DNA of 64,000 nucleotides, taken from Pontibacter deserti (GTDB lineage Bacteria; Bacteroidota; Bacteroidia; Cytophagales; Hymenobacteraceae). The position numbers and the translations under genes are program-made. This document shows, piece by piece, positions 60,279 to 64,000 of the stretch. How positions within the stretch are numbered: position 1 is the stretch's first letter; each line of letters starts with the position of its first letter. The notes below the pieces were generated by a model. The model was not told the origin of the DNA and made no database searches. It worked only from the letters and a program-made list of their open reading frames with translations. The stretch spans positions 51,069-115,068 of the forward strand of contig NZ_JALPRS010000004.1 in the NCBI RefSeq assembly GCF_023630255.1. Reading direction: 5' to 3'.

Positions 60279-61934
60279 ATGTATAAAAAATATATCGCCG
60301 GCATTGTAGTAGCTGGTTTAGGTTTAGGCCTGGTATCTTTTAAATCTGACTCCGATCGCTATTTCGAGATTGCCAAAAATCTTGATGTATTCGCCACCCT
60401 TTTTAAAGAAGTAAATACCTATTACGTGGATGATGTGCCGCCTGCACAAATGATGCGCACGGGTATTGATGCCATGCTTAAATCGCTGGATCCTTACACC
60501 AACTATATTCCGGAAGACGATATCGAAGATTTCCGCACCATGACTACCGGCCAGTACGGCGGAATTGGGGCAGGTATCGGCGTGCACGATGGTAAAGTAG
60601 TTATCCAGATGCCTTACGAGGGTTCGCCTGCACAGAAAGCCGGCCTGACTATAGGTGACCAGATCCTGAAAATTGATGGTGTAAATGTAACTGGTAAGCC
60701 ATCTGCTGAGGTAAGCAAACTGCTGAAAGGCCAGGCCAATACTCCTATAAAACTGGAGATCAAAAGCTACGGACAAACCAAATCACGCACGGTAGAGCTT
60801 CTGCGCGCTAATATAACAGTGGAGAATGTGCCATATATTGGTATGCTTGATAACGAGATCGGCTACTTCCAGCTTTCCGGTTTCACTATGGATGCCTCCA
60901 GAGAAGTAAAACAGGCAGTTCAGAAGCTGAAAGAGATGGGTGCCAAGAAGATCATTTTCGATTTGCGCGATAACCCGGGCGGTTTGCTGCACGAAGCAGT
61001 AAACATCTCTAATGTGTTTGTGGATAAAGGCAAAGACATTGTTAGCACTAAGGGTAAAGTAAAAGAGTGGAACAAGACCTACAAAGCCTTAGACGAACCG
61101 CTAGATAAAACAGTGCCATTGGTTGTGCTTACCAGTTCGCGCAGCGCATCTGCCGCCGAAATTGTAGCCGGTGTAATGCAGGATTATGACAGAGCGGTAC
61201 TGGTAGGTGAGCGTACTTTTGGTAAAGGTCTGGTACAGGCAACACGTCCGCTTTCTTACAACTCGCAGCTAAAAGTTACTACAGCTAAATATTATACCCC
61301 AAGTGGCCGTTGCATTCAGGCTATCGATTATTCGCACCGCAATGAGGATGGTAGCGTGGCTTCTATTCCGGATTCGCTTCGTGTAGCATATAAAACAGCA
61401 GGAGGCCGTGTGGTATACGATGGTGGTGGTATTAGCCCTGATGTGGAAGTGCCGCCGACTGATTATTCTGAGATTGCCCGCACTATAGCTAACAAAGGTT
61501 ACCTATTTGAGTTTGCCAACAAGTATAAAGCGGAGCATCCAAGTATAGCATCAGCCAAAGACTTTAAATTATCCGATGCCGATTACCAGAAGTTTGTAGC
61601 TTTCCTGGCAAACAAGGATGTGTCATATACTACAACTGTAGAACAGGAGCTGGTGGAACTTACTGATAAATCAAAAGAAGGCAAACATTACGAAGATATA
61701 AAAGCTGAACTGGACGCTATCCGTAAAAAGGTATCACATAATAAAGCCAACGACCTGCAGCGCTTCCGCCCTGAAATCCAGGAGATGCTGGAAGCAGAAA
61801 TTGCCTCACGTTATTACTTACAGAAAGGCTACATCGAATCTACATTTGATGATGACCCGGATATCCTGATGGCGAAGAATGTGTTGAATGATCCGCAGAA
61901 ATATGCTTCTTACCTGAAAGTTAAAACGAAGTAG
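60279..61934 (+). CDS. S41 family carboxy-terminal processing peptidase
   Basis: A 551-residue CtpA-like serine protease. The N-terminal anchor is KKYIAGIVVAGLGLGLVSF. The PDZ domain is at about 85-165 (GIGAGIGVHDGKVVIQMPYEG, AGLTIGDQILKIDGVNVTG). The catalytic core has the serine in SSRSASAAEIVAG (near 289) and lysine in GERTFGKGLVQ (near 313). A C-terminal helical extension follows. It trims periplasmic proteins. A TTG at 60258 would add seven residues; ATG 60279 places the signal anchor at the N-terminus. Confidence 0.93.
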   Translation: MYKKYIAGIVVAGLGLGLVSFKSDSDRYFEIAKNLDVFATLFKEVNTYYVDDVPPAQMMRTGIDAMLKSLDPYTNYIPEDDIEDFRTMTTGQYGGIGAGIGVHDGKVVIQMPYEGSPAQKAGLTIGDQILKIDGVNVTGKPSAEVSKLLKGQANTPIKLEIKSYGQTKSRTVELLRANITVENVPYIGMLDNEIGYFQLSGFTMDASREVKQAVQKLKEMGAKKIIFDLRDNPGGLLHEAVNISNVFVDKGKDIVSTKGKVKEWNKTYKALDEPLDKTVPLVVLTSSRSASAAEIVAGVMQDYDRAVLVGERTFGKGLVQATRPLSYNSQLKVTTAKYYTPSGRCIQAIDYSHRNEDGSVASIPDSLRVAYKTAGGRVVYDGGGISPDVEVPPTDYSEIARTIANKGYLFEFANKYKAEHPSIASAKDFKLSDADYQKFVAFLANKDVSYTTTVEQELVELTDKSKEGKHYEDIKAELDAIRKKVSHNKANDLQRFRPEIQEMLEAEIASRYYLQKGYIESTFDDDPDILMAKNVLNDPQKYASYLKVKTK

Positions 61935-61953
61935 AAGTATAAGCTAAGTATAA

Positions 61954-61985
61954 ACAAAGGAGATGCTGCAAAGTATCTCCTTTGT
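61954..61985 (+). terminator. terminator after the S41 gene
   Basis: ACAAAGGAGAT pairs with ATCTCCTTTGT and is followed by GCTTTT. Confidence 0.75.
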
Positions 61986-62026
61986 GCTTTTACAAAGTAT
62001 AGCTTTATAGTATAAACTGGATAGCG

Positions 62027-62034
62027 TACTTTTG
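62027..62034 (+). promoter_or_regulatory. -7 element before tsaB
   Basis: TACTTTTG fits TAnnTTTG, 21 nt before the tsaB ATG; no clear TTG at -33. Confidence 0.5.
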
Positions 62035-62055
62035 CATCACACAAGTATAAAACCA

Positions 62056-62748
62056 ATGCCTTTATTACTTTCCATTGAGACTTCCTCAACCGTATGTTCT
62101 GTTGCCCTGCACCGCGACGAGCAACTGCTGGGAGCATCAGAACTTCAGATCGAGAAATCGCATTCGTCGCATATAACTGTAATGATAAACCAACTGGTGG
62201 AAAATTGCGGAGCCACCCTCGAACAAATTGATGCGATAGCAGTTTCAGGAGGGCCGGGTTCTTATACAGGCTTGCGCATTGGCAGTGCAACAGCCAAAGG
62301 AATTTGTTATGCCTTAGATAAGCCGCTTATTTCAGTGTCAACGTTACATAGTCTGGCATTACAGGTAATTAACAGTACACCTAATGCGGTGCAGTATCTG
62401 TTTTGCCCGATGCTGGATGCCCGACGAATGGAAGTTTATACTTGCCTGCTCGATTATCAACTAAATGAAGTGTTGCCAATTGAGCCTATAGTATTAGATG
62501 CAGATACTTTTGCAGCAGAGCTTCAGAACAAGCCGATCATATTTCTCGGTAGTGGCGCTGGTAAGTTAAAGCAGTTTCATGCGGATAACCCGAAGGCTTT
62601 GTTTATAGATAATATTGTTCCATCAGCAAAACCTATAGGTGAGCTGGCGTTGCAAAAGTATAAAGAACAGGTTTTCGAAGATGTGGCCTACTATGAACCC
62701 TTCTATCTGAAAGATGTTTATATAACAAGTAGTAAACCTAAGGCATAA
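62056..62748 (+). CDS. tsaB: tRNA threonylcarbamoyladenosine biosynthesis protein TsaB
   Basis: A 230-residue ASKHA-fold protein. It starts MPLLLSIETSSTVCSVALHRD, has EKSHSSHITVMI, and the diagnostic IDAIAVSGGPGSYTGLRIGSATAKGICYA. TsaB partners TsaD and TsaE to form t6A37 in ANN-decoding tRNAs. An upstream TTG (62032) lies inside the -7 element and is rejected. It is followed after 12 nt by a DUF2480 gene in the same operon. Confidence 0.94.
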   Translation: MPLLLSIETSSTVCSVALHRDEQLLGASELQIEKSHSSHITVMINQLVENCGATLEQIDAIAVSGGPGSYTGLRIGSATAKGICYALDKPLISVSTLHSLALQVINSTPNAVQYLFCPMLDARRMEVYTCLLDYQLNEVLPIEPIVLDADTFAAELQNKPIIFLGSGAGKLKQFHADNPKALFIDNIVPSAKPIGELALQKYKEQVFEDVAYYEPFYLKDVYITSSKPKA

Positions 62749-62760
62749 ACAAGTATAAAT

Positions 62761-63270
62761 ATGTCAGAGATAATAAATAAGGTAGCCCAAAGTGCACTCG
62801 TAACTATAAACCTGGAAGAATTGCTTCATCCGGGCGAGCGCGTGGTGTATGATATAAAAGATAATCTTTTCCACGGACTGATCCTGAGAGAGAAAGACTT
62901 CAGGACTTTTATTAAAGAGCATGACTGGTCGGTTTATGACGGAAAGAACGTAGCCATTATATGTTCAGCAGATGCAATAGTTCCGACCTGGGCATATATG
63001 CTACTAGCAACAAAGCTGCAGAACCACGCTAACTATTATGTGTTCGGAGATTTAGAAGCTCTAGAACAAGCTCTACTTCAGGAGGCCATTGCTAAAATAG
63101 ATCCGGAAGAATATCGTGACGGTAAAGTGGTAATTAAAGGATGCGGAAGTATACCTGTACCTACTTATGCTTATGTAGAGATTATGCGAAAACTGTTACC
63201 AGTAGTTAGTAGCCTGATGTATGGCGAACCATGCAGTACAGTTCCTTTATATAAGAAGCCGAAAGTATAA
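62761..63270 (+). CDS. DUF2480 family protein
   Basis: A 169-residue soluble protein matching the Bacteroidota-specific DUF2480 pattern: ALVTINLEELLHPGERVVYDIKDNLFHGLILREKDFR in part, VAIICSADAIVPTWAYMLLATKL, and GCGSIPVPTYAYVEIMRKLLPVVSSLMYGEPCSTVPLYK in part. The Cys/His/Asp residues in ICSADAIVP and KGCGSIPVP may bind a ligand or metal; function is unknown. It is co-transcribed with tsaB. Confidence 0.88.
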   Translation: MSEIINKVAQSALVTINLEELLHPGERVVYDIKDNLFHGLILREKDFRTFIKEHDWSVYDGKNVAIICSADAIVPTWAYMLLATKLQNHANYYVFGDLEALEQALLQEAIAKIDPEEYRDGKVVIKGCGSIPVPTYAYVEIMRKLLPVVSSLMYGEPCSTVPLYKKPKV

Positions 63271-63305
63271 AGATATAGTTCAGCTATACTTAAACACTAA
63301 AGCTT

Positions 63306-63337
63306 TAAAGCGCCACTTGTAATAAGTGGTGCTTTTT
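63306..63337 (+). terminator. terminator after the DUF2480 gene
   Basis: AAAGCGCCACTT pairs with AAGTGGTGCTTT (one mismatch) and runs into T residues. Confidence 0.8.
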
Positions 63338-63631
63338 GTTTATAGATATAGTAATCTATAGGAACTAAGAGCCAAAGTATAGCTGTTTCCCTCCCGCGGC
63401 AGGCAGAAAAGGAAGTAGAAGTAAGACAGTTGAAAAAACTTTTCATTTCATAGGAACTTTGGCCCCACCTAATTCTGTTATCTCTAAGCGCTGGGGACAA
63501 CAGGTCACTGGAAAAGCAGCCATACTGCTAAAGGAGCAGAACCTGTAGGAAAGCCTGAAAAGGATTTTAAATTTTTCCACCACAGTGTCAGCGACTTAAG
63601 CAGCTTGAATAAAAAACTTTGCGGGCAGGTG

Positions 63632-63661
63632 TTGCAAAGAGCAAAGAAACAGCTACTTTTG
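63632..63661 (+). promoter_or_regulatory. tandem stable-RNA promoter P1
   Basis: TTG (63632-63634), 19 nt, TACTTTTG (63654-63661). An A-rich tract and GCGGGCAGG lie just upstream, as at P3. Confidence 0.75.
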
Positions 63662-63805
63662 CAACCCGTTCAGCAGGAAGGGTAGGAAAGAAAGGGTAGG
63701 AAAACAAGAAAGCTGTTAGCGGGGAATCCCTTCTATGTTCTTTCAGGCGGTCTTTAGGGCAGCCGGCCGCTGAAAAAAAACTTTCGAAAAACTTGCTCCG
63801 AGTAC

Positions 63806-63837
63806 TTGCAAACATCACCTGAACGGTGTTACCTTTG
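63806..63837 (+). promoter_or_regulatory. tandem stable-RNA promoter P2
   Basis: TTG (63806-63808), 21 nt, TACCTTTG (63830-63837), followed by CAACCCG as after P1. An upstream A8 tract could act like an UP element. Confidence 0.7.
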
Positions 63838-63952
63838 CAACCCGGTTCTGACAGAGAGCCGCCGCCGCTGACAGCGGGAAAGCTTCTAGCACGCCATGAG
63901 TTTGCAAGAGTTGCAGGGGCTGAAAAAAAGAAAAAAAATTACGGGCAGGGTA

Positions 63953-63982
63953 TTGCAGATTGTAAAAAGCTTCTTACCTTTG
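63953..63982 (+). promoter_or_regulatory. tandem stable-RNA promoter P3
   Basis: TTG (63953-63955), 19 nt, TACCTTTG (63975-63982), preceded by two A-tracts and ACGGGCAGG. It is only 18 nt from the window end, so its transcript lies outside. Confidence 0.75.
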
Positions 63983-64000
63983 CACTCCCAATCGGACGGA

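Larger units (their letters stand above)
63271..64000. other. promoter-rich non-coding region at the window end
   Basis: About 730 nt without a supported gene. It contains the DUF2480 terminator, a weak -7-like site (GAACTTTG, 63454-63461, with TTG 21 nt upstream) and three strong promoters (listed separately). This is the layout of a stable-RNA operon leader; the RNA genes themselves would lie beyond base 64000. Confidence 0.7.

Noticed and set aside
1..64000. CRISPR array, prophage or insertion sequence
   Set aside because: No regularly spaced direct repeats, cas-like genes, integrases, transposases or phage structural genes were found among the readable frames.

Overview
The window is chromosomal DNA of a Bacteroidota bacterium, most likely Cytophagia/Hymenobacteraceae (Pontibacter-like; the genus is inference). 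Support comes from gliding/type IX secretion genes (gldB, gldD, gldE), a protein with a C-terminal T9SS sorting signal, TAnnTTTG-type -7 promoter elements (several with a TTG 19-21 nt upstream), very few Shine-Dalgarno sequences, a bTHX-like ribosomal protein gene, and several OmpA-like/porin-like beta-barrels. It is mostly core genome; I see no prophage, insertion sequence or CRISPR.

Layout. 1-4.6 kb: fatty-acid beta-oxidation operon fadN (5' truncated by the window edge), fadA, fadE, with a GC-rich inverted repeat between fadA and fadE. 4.7-7.4 kb: a GT2 glycosyltransferase and a secreted propeller-like protein. 7.4-14.0 kb (minus): recG, an AT-rich HEPN-like islet gene, then gldD, gldE, ssb and mutY. 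14.3-17.4 kb (plus): HU, a TPR protein, a 29-residue bS22/AURKAIP1-like protein and RNase G. 17.5-25.6 kb: an outer-membrane barrel divergent from gldB, a GT4 transferase, YdeI-like and DUF457-like proteins, a lipoprotein, the operon ECF sigma - 78-aa protein - nth, and a group III truncated haemoglobin. 26-33 kb: MFS transporter, bTHX, T9SS cargo protein, uvrA, tpiA. 33-41 kb: DUF6150-like repeat protein, prmA, an unrecognised 1601-aa secreted protein, plsY and an M20 peptidase. 41-45 kb: two paralogous barrels and comM. 45-50.6 kb: an envelope-glycan group (gmhA, MsbA-like ABC exporter, GT2, Wzi-like barrel). 50.8-57.6 kb: upp, a membrane protein, a DEAD-box helicase, a dihydroorotase-like amidohydrolase, tRNA-His and a PfkB kinase. 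57.6-63.3 kb: M61 peptidase, rpmH-rnpA, an S41 protease, tsaB and DUF2480. 63.3-64 kb: non-coding DNA with three or four tandem strong promoters running off the end, probably into an rRNA or tRNA operon.

The most striking unexplained signal is window-wide: the heptamer family AA(C/G)TATA and its complement TATA(G/C)TT is iterated in genes, intergenic DNA and terminators. I counted 22 copies in the first 5.7 kb by eye, against about 1.4 expected with equal base frequencies. Several genes end in the same nonamer, TAAGTATAA, with the stop codon inside it. Other leads are a structured leader (about 28.70-28.86 kb) before the T9SS gene, the 1601-aa secreted protein, an 18-bp palindrome formed by two back-to-back -7 elements at gldB, and a perfect AGGAGG before the MFS gene in a phylum that rarely uses Shine-Dalgarno pairing. 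All assignments come from reading motifs; no database search or folding was run.
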